Below are positions 32,606 through 41,600 of a stretch of DNA of 64,000 nucleotides, piece after piece (within the stretch, counting starts at the first letter, position 1; each line of letters opens with the position of its first letter). A program made the position numbers and the translations under genes. The notes under the pieces are model-generated. The model saw only the letters and a program-made list of their open reading frames with translations, was not told the DNA's origin and searched no databases. The DNA is from Parapusillimonas sp013416435 (GTDB lineage: Bacteria > Pseudomonadota > Gammaproteobacteria > Burkholderiales > Burkholderiaceae_B), in the NCBI RefSeq assembly GCF_052180245.1, contig NZ_CP197474.1:186001-250000 (forward strand), in the 5' to 3' direction.

Positions 32606-32650
32606 TCATAAGAAACTGGTAATGCTTCGGTTTGAATGAGTGTTACCCCT

Positions 32651-32710
32651 CTTCATGGCGCTGCTGAGTTTTTGCGAAGGAGGGCGGTGTGTTGCGGCGC
32701 ATGGCTTGAT
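32651..32710 (+). pseudogene. relic of a cytochrome b561 gene 3' end (right repeat copy)
   Basis: TTCATGGCGCTG and GTGTTGCGGCGCATGG recur here with about three quarters identity to 29421-29483. Reading with one frameshift gives F-M-A-L-L and then V-L-R-R-M-A-stop, the same end as the intact gene. No upstream coding sequence is left. It most likely marks the far end of the island insertion. Confidence 0.6.
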
Positions 32711-32798
32711 GTCTGGCGCATCGCTGGCGTTTCCGTCGTTTACCGCACATAGCGCCGTGCGTACAATTCATTGACCACGTACATGGAGCACTGCGCAT

Positions 32799-33488
32799 AT
32801 GGCGGCAAGAATTCTGTTTCGGCTGGCCTTGGTGGCGGGCTTGGCGTTGGGCACGGTTTTTACACAGGCTCATGCCGCCTTGCCGGCAGGCTTTACGTTC
32901 ATTGATGACGCCATTCCGGGCCTGAAAGTCGATTTACGCTATGCGGGTAGCCATAACTTCGTGGGGCGGCCGGTTGCCGGTTACGAAAACGCGCGACCGG
33001 TGCTGAGCGCTCCGGCGACGCAGGCCCTGGCCCGGGTGCAGGCCGATCTGAAGCCTTTCAAGCTCGGGCTGCTGATTCTCGATGCCTACCGGCCGCAGCG
33101 TGCCGTCGACGATTTCATGAAATGGGCGGCCGACATGGCCGACGTCCGTACCAAGGCCGAGTTCTATCCGGAAGTCGACAAGCGGAATCTGTTCAAAGAA
33201 GACTACATTGCGGAAAGGTCGGGCCATAGCCGCGGCAGTACAGTCGACTTGACGGTGGTGGACCTTGGTACCGGCCGGCAGCTGGACATGGGATCCGCGT
33301 TCGATTTCTTCGGTGTCGAGTCATGGCCGGAACACCCGGATCTGACCCATCAGCAACGCGCCAACCGGCTGCTGCTGCAGACGCTGATGGTCAAGCACGG
33401 CTTCAAGCCGTATCCCAAGGAGTGGTGGCACTTTACTTTGGAAAGCGAGCCCTTTCCCCAAGACTATTTTGATTTCTTGCCGCGGTAG
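32799..33488 (+). CDS. D-alanyl-D-alanine dipeptidase (VanX/DdpX family)
   Basis: 229 aa. Signal peptide to about residue 27 (G-T-V-F-T-Q-A-H-A-A). The M15 zinc motif S-G-H-S-R-G-S-T-V-D lies near residue 145 and the catalytic E-W-W-H-F near 208. It cleaves D-Ala-D-Ala in the periplasm, usually for peptidoglycan recycling or nutrition; no vanHA genes are nearby, so a resistance role is not suggested. It is an isolated gene; a palindrome and a bidirectional hairpin follow. Confidence 0.9.
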   Translation: MAARILFRLALVAGLALGTVFTQAHAALPAGFTFIDDAIPGLKVDLRYAGSHNFVGRPVAGYENARPVLSAPATQALARVQADLKPFKLGLLILDAYRPQRAVDDFMKWAADMADVRTKAEFYPEVDKRNLFKEDYIAERSGHSRGSTVDLTVVDLGTGRQLDMGSAFDFFGVESWPEHPDLTHQQRANRLLLQTLMVKHGFKPYPKEWWHFTLESEPFPQDYFDFLPR

Positions 33489-33501
33489 GCAGCCGGCAGC
33501 T

Positions 33502-33531
33502 GGGGTCAGACCCCGTACGGGGTCTGACCCC
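33502..33531. repeat. REP-like palindrome 10 (canonical)
   Basis: One perfect canonical copy, 13 bp after the dipeptidase stop, between convergent transcription units. GACCCC recurs once just beyond it. Confidence 0.97.
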
Positions 33532-33548
33532 CTTTGACCCCTTGCGGA

Positions 33549-33588
33549 AAAGCAAAACGCCAACCCGCAAGGATTGGCGTTTTGCTTT
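33549..33588. terminator. bidirectional intrinsic terminator
   Basis: Perfect 15-base arms AAAGCAAAACGCCAA and TTGGCGTTTTGCTTT around a 10-base loop. On the minus strand it lies 5 bp beyond the tRNA 3' end and is followed by T; on the plus strand it follows the dipeptidase gene. Confidence 0.75.
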
Positions 33589-33593
33589 GAAAC

Positions 33594-33669
33594 TGGTGCC
33601 GGTTAACGGATTCGAACTGTTGACCTTCGCATTACAAGTGCGCTGCTCTACCAACTGAGCTAAACCGGC
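33594..33669 (-). tRNA. tRNA-Thr (anticodon TGT)
   Basis: 76 bases including encoded CCA (TGGTGCC at 33594-33600 on the plus strand). The acceptor stem GCCGGTT pairs perfectly with AACCGGC. The D arm is AGCTCAGTTGGTAGAGC, the anticodon loop CTTGTAA, the T loop TTCGAAT. Two stem mismatches are visible: G-A at the top of the anticodon stem and A-C inside the T stem (AACAG against CCGTT). Variable loop AGGTC region normal. Reads ACA threonine codons. Confidence 0.92.
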
Positions 33670-33744
33670 GAACGCATAATTCTACAGGAGTTTTTGAAAT
33701 CCTGCTGCGCGGGCAGGCCCTGTGCCGGTCCATGCCATGTGATG

Positions 33745-34509
33745 CTACGCCCGAAAGCGCGCAGCCAGCTGCTCGGTGGTACGAGCCAGCAGCGCGGCGT
33801 CGAGCCCGACGGCCGTGAAGAGCGTGCCGACTTCCATATACCGCCGCGCCGCCGCTTCGTCGAACGTGAGGATGCCGGGGGCCTTGCCACAAGCGCGTAT
33901 GCGGCGGATGGCATCTTCGATGGCGCTTTGAACTTCGGGATGCTTGGGGTTGCCCGGATGCCCCAGGCTGGCCGACAGGTCGGCCGGGCCGATGAATACG
34001 CCGTCCACGCCGTCCACCTTGGCGATCTCCTCGAGCCGATCCAGCCCTTCACGGGTTTCGACCTGTACCAGCAGGCAAAGCTGATCTTCGCAGGCTTGCA
34101 TGTAGTTGCTGATCTGCCCGAAGCCGCTGGCGCGCATGATTCCGCCCACGCCACGCAGGCCGCGCGGCGGATAGCGCATGCCCGATACCGCCTGCTCGGC
34201 CTCTTCGGCGGTTTGCACGTATGGAATGAGCAGGGTTTGCGCACCGATGTCCAGGTAGCGCTTTTGCTGGACCAGGTCGTTCCAGCTGGGGCGTACGACG
34301 GAAGAAACGGGATAAGGAGCGGCGGCCTGCAATTGCCCCAGTACGGTTTGAACATCGTTGGGCGAGTGTTCGGTATCGAACACCAGCCAATCGAAGCCGG
34401 AGCGTGCAACGATCTCGGCGCTGTAGTGGTGCGCCAATGATACCCACAGGCCGAGCTGATGCTGGCCGGCGTTGATTGCCTGCTTGAATCGGTTTACTGG
34501 GATCTGCAT
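33745..34509 (-). CDS. HpcH/HpaI family class II aldolase
   Basis: 254 aa from ATG 34509, preceded by GGAG at the right distance; a longer frame to 34572 would translate a palindrome copy and is rejected. Motifs: G-L-W-V-S-L-A near residue 20, the metal-binding F-D-T-E-H-S-P-N near 44, Q-V-E-T-R-E-G near 148 and F-I-G-P-A-D-L-S-A-S-L-G near 170. These enzymes split 2-keto-3-deoxy acids such as 4-hydroxy-2-oxoheptanedioate into pyruvate and an aldehyde. It stands alone, so the substrate is open. Confidence 0.88.
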   Translation of the reverse strand: MQIPVNRFKQAINAGQHQLGLWVSLAHHYSAEIVARSGFDWLVFDTEHSPNDVQTVLGQLQAAAPYPVSSVVRPSWNDLVQQKRYLDIGAQTLLIPYVQTAEEAEQAVSGMRYPPRGLRGVGGIMRASGFGQISNYMQACEDQLCLLVQVETREGLDRLEEIAKVDGVDGVFIGPADLSASLGHPGNPKHPEVQSAIEDAIRRIRACGKAPGILTFDEAAARRYMEVGTLFTAVGLDAALLARTTEQLAARFRA

Positions 34510-34540
34510 GAAGGGCTCCATGATGCGGGAAGGGGCTATG

Positions 34541-34635
34541 GGGGTCAGACCCCATACGGGGTCTGGCCTCAACTCTCAAACGAAGGGACAGACCCTGCTG
34601 AAGTGATGGGGTCAGACCCTATAGGGTCTGACCCC
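34541..34635. repeat. REP-like palindrome cluster 11
   Basis: Copies at 34541-34570 (core ATAC, degraded outer right arm) and 34608-34635 (core shortened), with a half motif near 34585-34594. Lies between the aldolase start and the sspB stop, 6 bp from the latter. Confidence 0.92.
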
Positions 34636-34640
34636 ATGAA

Positions 34641-35096
34641 TTACTTCACCACCGTCAGCCGGGGCGGCTTGGGCGGTGTGTCGTCCGGCGGGCTGGCGCT
34701 GCCGGTGCCGCTGTCGGGTACGGCCTGGGGGCCGGCGGGGGCGGAGGCTTCGTCGTCGGAGTCGCTGCCGGGATACGGTTGCGACTCGGCAACGTCGAAA
34801 CCCATGCCTGCGCCGGTTTCCCTGGCGTAGATGGCCGAGACGGCCGCCACGGGAACATAGATCTGCTCAGTCACTCCCCCGAATCGAGTCTGGAACTCGA
34901 TATAGTCGTTACCCAAAGTCAGGCGATTGGTTGCCAGCGTGCCGATGTTCAGAGTGATCTGGCCATCGTGGATGTGCGCTGGGGGCACCACCGTGTTGGC
35001 GTCCACCGTGACCACGATGTGGGGGGTGTAGCCATTGTCGGTGCACCATTCGTGCAACGCGCGGATCAGATAAGGCTTGGTTGAGGACTCTTGCAT
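34641..35096 (-). CDS. sspB: ClpXP protease specificity-enhancing factor SspB
   Basis: 151 aa. The folded domain (about 1-110) has K-P-Y-L-I-R-A-L-H-E-W-C near the start, V-V-P-x-x-H-I-x-D-G-Q-I-T-L-N-I and F-x-x-R-F-G-G-V. The acidic, Pro-rich linker ends in R-L-T-V-V-K, the short tail that docks on the ClpX N-domain. SspB tethers ssrA-tagged proteins to ClpXP. It follows sspA by 6 bp, the standard sspAB operon. Confidence 0.95.
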   Translation of the reverse strand: MQESSTKPYLIRALHEWCTDNGYTPHIVVTVDANTVVPPAHIHDGQITLNIGTLATNRLTLGNDYIEFQTRFGGVTEQIYVPVAAVSAIYARETGAGMGFDVAESQPYPGSDSDDEASAPAGPQAVPDSGTGSASPPDDTPPKPPRLTVVK

Positions 35097-35102
35097 GATG
35101 TT

Positions 35103-35711
35103 TTAGCGGCGCATGACCTTTTCAGAGGGTGTCAGTGCTTCGATGTAGGCCGGGCGCGAGAAGATGCGCTCGGCGTATTTCTGGATGGGCGCCGCGTTCT
35201 TGGGCAGTTCGATGCCATAGTGGTCCAGGCGCCATAGCAGCGGCGCAACGGCGACGTCGAGCATGGAAAATTCTTCGCCCAACATGTATTTGTTTTTTAA
35301 CAGCATAGGCGCCAGCTGCGCAAGGCGGTCGCGGATGTTTTGACGAGCGAGGTCCTGAGCCTTGCTATCGGTGCTGGAACGGTCTTCGAGCACCGAAACG
35401 TGCACGAAGAGTTCTTTCTCGAAGTTGTACAGGAACAGGCGCGTGCGGGCGCGCATGACGGGATCCGCAGGCATCAGTTGGGGATGCGGAAAGCGCTCGT
35501 CGATGTATTCGTTGATGATGTTCGATTCGTACAGGACCAGATCGCGCTCGACCAGGATGGGAACCTGCCCATAGGGATTCATGACCGAAACGTCTTCGGG
35601 CTTGTTGTACAGGTCGATGTCGCGGATTTCAAAATCCATGCCTTTTTCGAACAACACAAAACGGCAGCGTTGAGAGAACGGGCATGTCGTTCCAGAATAG
35701 AGCACCATCAT
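35103..35711 (-). CDS. sspA: stringent starvation protein A
   Basis: 202 aa from ATG 35711 (M-M-V-L-Y-S-G-T-T-C-P-F-S). Upstream in-frame starts are not family-like. GST-like fold: thioredoxin-like N-domain to about 80 with Y-G-Q-V-P-I-L-V-E-R, and an all-helical C-domain with M-L-D-V-A-V-A-P-L-L-W-R. SspA binds RNA polymerase during starvation and stress. It lies after the bc1 genes, separated by a hairpin, which is the usual betaproteobacterial order. Confidence 0.95.
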   Translation of the reverse strand: MMVLYSGTTCPFSQRCRFVLFEKGMDFEIRDIDLYNKPEDVSVMNPYGQVPILVERDLVLYESNIINEYIDERFPHPQLMPADPVMRARTRLFLYNFEKELFVHVSVLEDRSSTDSKAQDLARQNIRDRLAQLAPMLLKNKYMLGEEFSMLDVAVAPLLWRLDHYGIELPKNAAPIQKYAERIFSRPAYIEALTPSEKVMRR

Positions 35712-35776
35712 GTCGGGGATTCCAATCGTAGAAATAAGAACAAGAGCGCACGCCAAGTGGCGTGGCTCCGAAAAGC

Positions 35777-35804
35777 GAAATAGGCGTATCGCAACGCCTA
35801 TTTC
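35777..35804 (-). terminator. hairpin between petC and sspA
   Basis: GAAATAGGCG and CGCCTATTTC, ten-base perfect arms with an eight-base loop, followed on the minus strand by GCTTTTC. It lies 53 bp beyond the petC stop and would separate the bc1 operon from sspAB. Confidence 0.6.
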
Positions 35805-35856
35805 TTGTCCGATAGCTGGGATGCAGTGCCGGCTAGGGCGGCTACCGGTGATTATA

Positions 35857-36711
35857 TTACTTGACGTGCTTCCAGTAGGCCGAATTCAAGCGCCATGCAA
35901 TGATCAGGAACAGGCCCAGGAACAGCAAGACCCACACGCCCATCTGCTTGCGCTGCTGCTGCACGGGTTCGGCCATCCAGCCCAGGAAGTTCGCCAGGTC
36001 GGCCACGTTGCTGTCGAAGACCGCGACGCGCTTGGGATCGGCGGACTCCAGAACGGCTTTGTCCTGTGGGCCGCCGCGGTAGTCGGCGAGCTCTTCGGTC
36101 TTGATGTCGGCAAAGCCTTGGGTGTCGTACTTGGCGACGGTACGTTCCCATTGCAGGCTGCCGCCTTCTTTCTCGACCTGGTGGACGGTGACGTGGTTGA
36201 GCGAGCGCGGGCCTTCCATTTGCCAGAACGGGTTCGGCATGCCGACGCTGGGGAAGACCAGGTTGTTCCAGCCGGTTGCCTTGGTGCTGTCGCGGTAGAA
36301 CGTGCGCAGGAAGGTGTAGACGTAGTCGACGCCTGAAGGGCCCATGGTGGTGGACTTGGCGCGTGCGATGACCGAGAGGTCGGGAGGCGCGGCGCCGAAC
36401 CACTTCTTGGCGTCTTCGGGCGTCATGGCGATTTTCATGAGGTCGCCGACCTTGTCGCCGGTGAACAGCAGGTTCTTCTTGATTTGCTCGTCGGTCAGGC
36501 CGATGTCGGCCAGCTTGTTATAGCGCATGGAATTGGCGCTATGACAGCCCAGGCAGTAGTTGACGAACAGCTTCGCGCCGTTTTGCAGCGACGCCATGTC
36601 GTTGATGCGATTCGGTGCGCTTTCCAGCTTGTAGCCACCACCCGCGGCCATGGCGAGGCCGCAGGTCAGTGATAAGGCAATTGCGCCTAGCAGCTTTTTA
36701 ATCATGATCAT
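35857..36711 (-). CDS. petC: ubiquinol-cytochrome c reductase, cytochrome c1
   Basis: 284 aa. Signal peptide to about residue 22 (C-G-L-A-M-A-A-G). Heme-binding C-L-G-C-H lies near 54-58, followed by S-A-N-S-M-R-Y-N-K-L. A late Met-rich segment is the likely sixth ligand area. A C-terminal anchor helix (V-W-V-L-L-F-L-G-L-F-L-I-I-A-W) precedes a basic tail. It takes electrons from the Rieske centre and passes them to soluble or membrane cytochrome c. Third gene of the petABC operon. Confidence 0.95.
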   Translation of the reverse strand: MIMIKKLLGAIALSLTCGLAMAAGGGYKLESAPNRINDMASLQNGAKLFVNYCLGCHSANSMRYNKLADIGLTDEQIKKNLLFTGDKVGDLMKIAMTPEDAKKWFGAAPPDLSVIARAKSTTMGPSGVDYVYTFLRTFYRDSTKATGWNNLVFPSVGMPNPFWQMEGPRSLNHVTVHQVEKEGGSLQWERTVAKYDTQGFADIKTEELADYRGGPQDKAVLESADPKRVAVFDSNVADLANFLGWMAEPVQQQRKQMGVWVLLFLGLFLIIAWRLNSAYWKHVK

Positions 36712-36731
36712 TCCGTAACGTGTTGGTTGCC

Positions 36732-38120
36732 TTAGTGAGCGTGAAACGTGACGCGGTCAGGGACTTGCTTGAACGTGCCGATGCGGCTCCAGACAGGCAT
36801 CAGGAAGAAGAATCCCAGGTAGATCACGGTGCCGATCTGGCTCATGAGGTTGAACGTTGGATTCGGCGCTTGCGTGCCCAGGTAACCCAACACCAGGAAG
36901 TTGACGATGAAAATGCCGTACAGGTACTTGTGCCATGTCGGGCGGTAGCGGATCGACTTGACGGGGGAGTGATCCAGCCAGGGCAGGAAGAACAGGATCA
37001 CCACGGAACCGCCCATGACGACCACGCCCCAGAACTTGGCATCGATGACGCGAAGCAGGACGGCGACCAGGATCAGCACGACCGGCCATACGATGCGCCA
37101 GATGCCGCGCAGGTTGCCCTTCAGGAACAGGGCCGCGGCGGCGATGACGGCGCCTGCGATCATGATCCAGATGAAGTCGGCCGTGGTGGCGCGCAGCATG
37201 GAGTAGAACGGCGTGAAATACCAGACCGGCGCGATGTGCGGAGGCGTCTTCAGGGGATCGGCCGGAATGAAGTTGTTGTATTCCAGGAAGTAGCCGCCCA
37301 TTTCGGGGCCGAAGAAAATGATGGCCGCGAAGACGATCAGGAAGCCCGCCACGCCCACGATGTCATGCACCGAGTAGTAGGGGTGGAAGGGAATGCCGTC
37401 CAGGGGGTGGCCGTAGCGGTCTTTCGGGCCTTGCTTGATTTCGACGCCGTCGGGGTTGTTGGAACCCACTTCGTGCAGCGCAATGATGTGCGCGACGACC
37501 AGGCCGATGAGCACCAGCGGCAGCGCAATGACGTGGAAGGCGAAGAAGCGGTTCAGGGTGGCGTCGGACACGACGTAGTCGCCGCGGATCCAGATGGCCA
37601 GTTCAGGGCCGATGAAGGGAATGGCAGAGAACAGGTTCACGATGACCTGAGCGCCCCAATAGGACATTTGACCCCAGGGCAGCAGGTAGCCCATGAAGGC
37701 TTCGCCCATGAGACAGAGGAAGATGGCGACGCCGAAGATCCAGACGAGCTCGCGCGGCTTGCGGTAGGAACCGTAGAACAGGCCGCGCAGCATGTGCAGG
37801 TAAACGACCACGAAGAACATGGACGCGCCGGTGGAGTGCATGTAGCGGATCAGCCAGCCCCATGGCACTTCGCGCATAATGTATTCGACGGACTCGAATG
37901 CCAGCTTTGCGTCGGGCTTGTAGTTCATGACCAGGAAAATGCCGGTCACGATCTGGATGACCAGTACCAGCATGGCCAGGGACCCAAAGAAATACCAGAA
38001 GTTGAAGTTCTTCGGGGCGTAGTATTCCGACATGTGGTCTTTGAAGAGGGTAGTAAGCGGAAAGCGCTTATCTATCCAGCCTAAAAGTCCTGTCGTTTCG
38101 ACGGTTTTCTCGCCAGCCAT
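36732..38120 (-). CDS. petB: ubiquinol-cytochrome c reductase, cytochrome b
   Basis: 462 aa, eight or more transmembrane helices. Heme-ligand pairs are seen in R-Y-M-H-S-T-G-A / V-Y-L-H-M and F-F-A-F-H-V-I-A-L-P / V-V-A-H-I-I-A-L-H. The Qo-site P-E-W motif appears here as P-V-W (A-P-V-W-Y-F-T-P-F), as in some proteobacteria. Full-length bacterial form with an extended C-terminus. It sits 20 bp upstream of petC in the same operon. Confidence 0.95.
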   Translation of the reverse strand: MAGEKTVETTGLLGWIDKRFPLTTLFKDHMSEYYAPKNFNFWYFFGSLAMLVLVIQIVTGIFLVMNYKPDAKLAFESVEYIMREVPWGWLIRYMHSTGASMFFVVVYLHMLRGLFYGSYRKPRELVWIFGVAIFLCLMGEAFMGYLLPWGQMSYWGAQVIVNLFSAIPFIGPELAIWIRGDYVVSDATLNRFFAFHVIALPLVLIGLVVAHIIALHEVGSNNPDGVEIKQGPKDRYGHPLDGIPFHPYYSVHDIVGVAGFLIVFAAIIFFGPEMGGYFLEYNNFIPADPLKTPPHIAPVWYFTPFYSMLRATTADFIWIMIAGAVIAAAALFLKGNLRGIWRIVWPVVLILVAVLLRVIDAKFWGVVVMGGSVVILFFLPWLDHSPVKSIRYRPTWHKYLYGIFIVNFLVLGYLGTQAPNPTFNLMSQIGTVIYLGFFFLMPVWSRIGTFKQVPDRVTFHAH

Positions 38121-38195
38121 GAAACGGCTCCTTTTTCTATCTTACGAGGCGTATTGTGGATTTGGTGCACGGGCGTTCAGCGGCGCCCTTCGGGA

Positions 38196-38840
38196 TCAGG
38201 CCTTGTTGTTCTCGTCGACGCCGATGATAATGCGGGTGCCGTCGGCCGAGTACGAATAAGGAGGGACCTCGAGGTTGTCGGGCGCCGGCTTGTTGCTGAA
38301 CACACGGCCGGCTAGATCGAAGGTGGAGCCATGGCAGGGGCAATTGAAGCCGCCTTGCCAGTTGGCGGGCAGGCCGGGCTGCGGGCCCGCGGCCAGCGCG
38401 GGTGTGGGCGAGCAGCCCAGGTGCGTGCAGATGCCGACGCAAACGAACAGGTCGGGCTTGCGCGAGCGGTATTCGTTCTTGGCGTATTCGGGGGTGTAGC
38501 CGGGGCGATCGGAATGGGGATCGGCGAGCTCGCCGTCCAGGCTGGGAAGGGTGGCGAGCTGCTGGGGCGTGCGGTGCATGATCCACACGGGCTTGCCACG
38601 CCATTCGACGGTGATCATCTGGCCGGCGGGGATGCCGGAGACATCGACCTCGACGGGAGCGCCGGCCGCGCGTGCCTTTTCGGACGGCGCGAAGGAGCTG
38701 ACAAACGGAACTGCCGTGGCCACGCCGGCGGCGCCGCCCACGGCACAGGCCGTAGCCACCCACATGCGGCGCGAAGGATCGGGTGGCAGGTTGGGGTCAA
38801 CCGCAGCGTCGCCGTCGAGCTGTGTCGTAATCTGACTCAT
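38196..38840 (-). CDS. petA: ubiquinol-cytochrome c reductase, Rieske iron-sulfur subunit
   Basis: 214 aa from ATG 38840 (M-S-Q-I-T-T-Q-L), preceded by AAGGA; an ATG 18 bp upstream overlaps that site and is less likely. Tat-type N-terminus S-R-R-M-W-V-A-T-A followed by a hydrophobic anchor. Cluster-binding motifs C-T-H-L-G-C and C-P-C-H-G-S are both intact, giving the two Cys and two His ligands of the 2Fe-2S centre. First gene of petABC; 75 bp separate it from petB. Confidence 0.95.
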   Translation of the reverse strand: MSQITTQLDGDAAVDPNLPPDPSRRMWVATACAVGGAAGVATAVPFVSSFAPSEKARAAGAPVEVDVSGIPAGQMITVEWRGKPVWIMHRTPQQLATLPSLDGELADPHSDRPGYTPEYAKNEYRSRKPDLFVCVGICTHLGCSPTPALAAGPQPGLPANWQGGFNCPCHGSTFDLAGRVFSNKPAPDNLEVPPYSYSADGTRIIIGVDENNKA

Positions 38841-38965
38841 TCTAGTATCCTTATTCATGCCTCGCGTGGGGGCATACCATTCACTGATTTTGGCTGTGTA
38901 CTATCTTATCAACCGCGTATTATAGCGTTTGCCCGCAATAGGGTGTAACACGAAAGGAAGGCAAT

Positions 38966-39424
38966 ATGAGCAAAGCACGGGGTTTCCTGCAAGAGTTTCA
39001 AGAGTTCGCCGTCCGGGGCAACATGATCGATCTGGCCGTCGGTGTCATTATCGGGGCGGCTTTCGGGAAGATCATCGACTCCCTGGTGAAAGACATCATC
39101 ATGCCCATCATTTCCTTCATCGTGGGCGGGGAAGTCGATTTCACCAATCAGTTCTGGGTGCTGCGGACGCCCGAGGGCTATTCCGGGCCGGAAACCTACG
39201 ACGCCCTGACCAAGGCCGGCGCGGTCGTGTTGTCGTGGGGTAATTTCCTGACGATATTCATCAACTTCATCCTGCTCGCCTTCGTGGTGTTCTGCCTGGT
39301 GAAGGCCGTGAACAAGGCGCGCGACCGGGTCTTCCACCGCGAGGCCGCCGAACCCGCGGCGCCCGCGCCTCCGCCCGAAGACGTGGCGCTGCTGCGTGAA
39401 ATCCGCGATCTGCTGAAAAAGTGA
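38966..39424 (+). CDS. mscL: large-conductance mechanosensitive channel
   Basis: 152 aa. Classic MscL start E-F-A-V-R-G-N-M-I-D-L-A-V-G-V-I-I-G-A-A-F-G-K, two transmembrane helices (about 15-45 and 90-115), periplasmic loop with F-V-x-G-G-E-V-D-F, and a C-terminal bundle with the charged V-A-L-L-R-E-I-R-D-L-L. The Pro/Ala-rich linker (A-A-P-A-P-P-P-E) is slightly longer than usual. It opens on hypo-osmotic shock. AAAGGAAG lies before the ATG. It is divergent from petA and convergent with the Nif3 gene. Confidence 0.96.
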   Translation: MSKARGFLQEFQEFAVRGNMIDLAVGVIIGAAFGKIIDSLVKDIIMPIISFIVGGEVDFTNQFWVLRTPEGYSGPETYDALTKAGAVVLSWGNFLTIFINFILLAFVVFCLVKAVNKARDRVFHREAAEPAAPAPPPEDVALLREIRDLLKK

Positions 39425-39465
39425 TGCAGGGGCGGGTGGCGCCTGCCTTTTAGCGTTAAAAGGCC

Positions 39466-40242
39466 CTAGATCGGGTTGTCGATATCCAGGAAGTCCACCC
39501 GCAGCCCGAACCGTTCCGCGATGGCGTTGCCCAATGCCTGCACGCCGTATCGTTCGGTTGCATGGTGGCCGGCCGCAATGAACGCCGTGCCGGTCTCCCG
39601 GGCCAGGTGATAAACCGGCTCTGAAGCCTCGCCCGTTATGTAGACGTCGGCGCCGGCGTCGATGGCCGCTTCCATCATGCCTTGGGCGCCGCCGGTGCAC
39701 CATGCGATACGCTCGACTTTCTGTTGTGGATTTCCCACAACCAGCGGCCGGCGTTGTAAGGCATTGCAAATAATATTACCGAGATCGTCAAGGCTGCGGG
39801 CACGGCGGGAGCGGCCCAGCCAGACCAGGTCGTTGCGGCCGCACAGCACCGGCTGGCCCTCGGCGTCGAGCTCGGGCTCCAGGTCGAGCACCCGCGCCAG
39901 TTGTGCGTTGTTTCCCAGTGTCGGATGGGCATCCAGCGGAAGGTGATAGCCAAAGAGATTCAGATCGTGTGCCAGGGCCAGCGCCAGGCGTTTGCGCTTC
40001 GGCCCGCGCACGCGGGGACTCTCGTTCTGCCAGAACCAGCCATGATGCACCAGTACGGCGTCGGCTTTTTTCTCGATCGCCGCTTCCAGTAGTGCCTGCG
40101 ATGCCGTGACACCGGTGATAATGTGTCCGATACTGGCTTTGCCCTCTACCTGCAGTCCGTTCGGACAGTAGTCCTTGAAGCGCGCCACTTGCAAGGTGGC
40201 ATCGAGCCAGTCGGCGAGTTGTTGGGTGGAAACCTGATTCAT
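39466..40242 (-). CDS. Nif3-like dinuclear metal-centre protein (YbgI/DUF34)
   Basis: 258 aa. Metal-site signatures of the family: D-Y-C-P-N-G-L-Q-V-E-G near residue 24, A-V-L-V-H-H-G-W-F-W near 63-72, H-L-P-L-D-A-H near 100, and G-H-H-A-T-E-R-Y-G near 226. The E. coli homologue is YbgI; the family binds two metals and has been linked to GTP cyclohydrolase-like folds, but the physiological reaction is unsettled. It is divergent from the HtrA-type protease gene, with only 30 bp between starts. Confidence 0.9.
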   Translation of the reverse strand: MNQVSTQQLADWLDATLQVARFKDYCPNGLQVEGKASIGHIITGVTASQALLEAAIEKKADAVLVHHGWFWQNESPRVRGPKRKRLALALAHDLNLFGYHLPLDAHPTLGNNAQLARVLDLEPELDAEGQPVLCGRNDLVWLGRSRRARSLDDLGNIICNALQRRPLVVGNPQQKVERIAWCTGGAQGMMEAAIDAGADVYITGEASEPVYHLARETGTAFIAAGHHATERYGVQALGNAIAERFGLRVDFLDIDNPI

Positions 40243-40272
40243 TGAGTTGCCTTTTCCTTATAGCAAAAGCTT

Positions 40273-41406
<1,134 letters not shown>

Positions 41407-41415
41407 GCGTGTGTT

Positions 41416-41587
41416 GGGGTCAGACCCCGACTGGGGTCTGACCCCCCAGCGGTTTCGGGCGTGGGCTTTGAGGGGTCGGACCCCAGTCGAGGGTGGGTGT
41501 TTTGAAGGGTCAGACCCCGTATGGGGTCTGACCCTCCGGTTGGCGGGTAGGCTTTGAGGGGTCAGACCCCGTACGGGGTCTGACCCC
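41416..41587. repeat. REP-like palindrome cluster 12 (array of four)
   Basis: Copies at 41416-41445 (core GACT), 41472-41490 (truncated), 41507-41534 (core GTAT) and 41558-41587 (canonical). The spacers share CGGTT...GGGT...GGCTTTGA, a sequence not seen in other clusters, so the array grew by local tandem duplication of palindrome plus flank. Sits between convergent HtrA and tatC genes, 13 bp from the tatC stop. Confidence 0.95.
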
Positions 41588-41600
41588 AGCCCCAGCCCGG

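Larger units (their letters stand above)
29484..32650. mobile_element. putative horizontally acquired catabolic island
   Basis: About 3.2 kb between the cytochrome b561 stop and a diverged second copy of its 3' end. Sampled lines give about 45-57% G+C against 60-70% outside. Codon choice in the four genes uses far more A/T third positions. There are no palindrome copies and no integrase or transposase. Contents: Bug protein, alpha/beta hydrolase, small tautomerase, XRE-cupin regulator. Transfer is inferred from composition and the repeat. Confidence 0.55.

Noticed and set aside
29484..32650. Insertion sequence or prophage fragment in the low-GC island
   Set aside because: No transposase, integrase, terminal inverted repeats or phage genes could be seen; only the gene-end duplication supports an insertion.
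34510..34572. Upstream extension of the HpaI-type aldolase
   Set aside because: The added residues translate a palindrome copy; the ATG at 34509 has a GGAG site and fits the family start.
36720..38084. 454-codon plus-strand frame opposite petB
   Set aside because: Antisense to cytochrome b; acidic, His-rich shadow with no domain.
41416..41587. CRISPR array
   Set aside because: Repeats are spaced irregularly, spacers are short and similar to each other, and no cas genes exist; the units are palindromes at gene ends.
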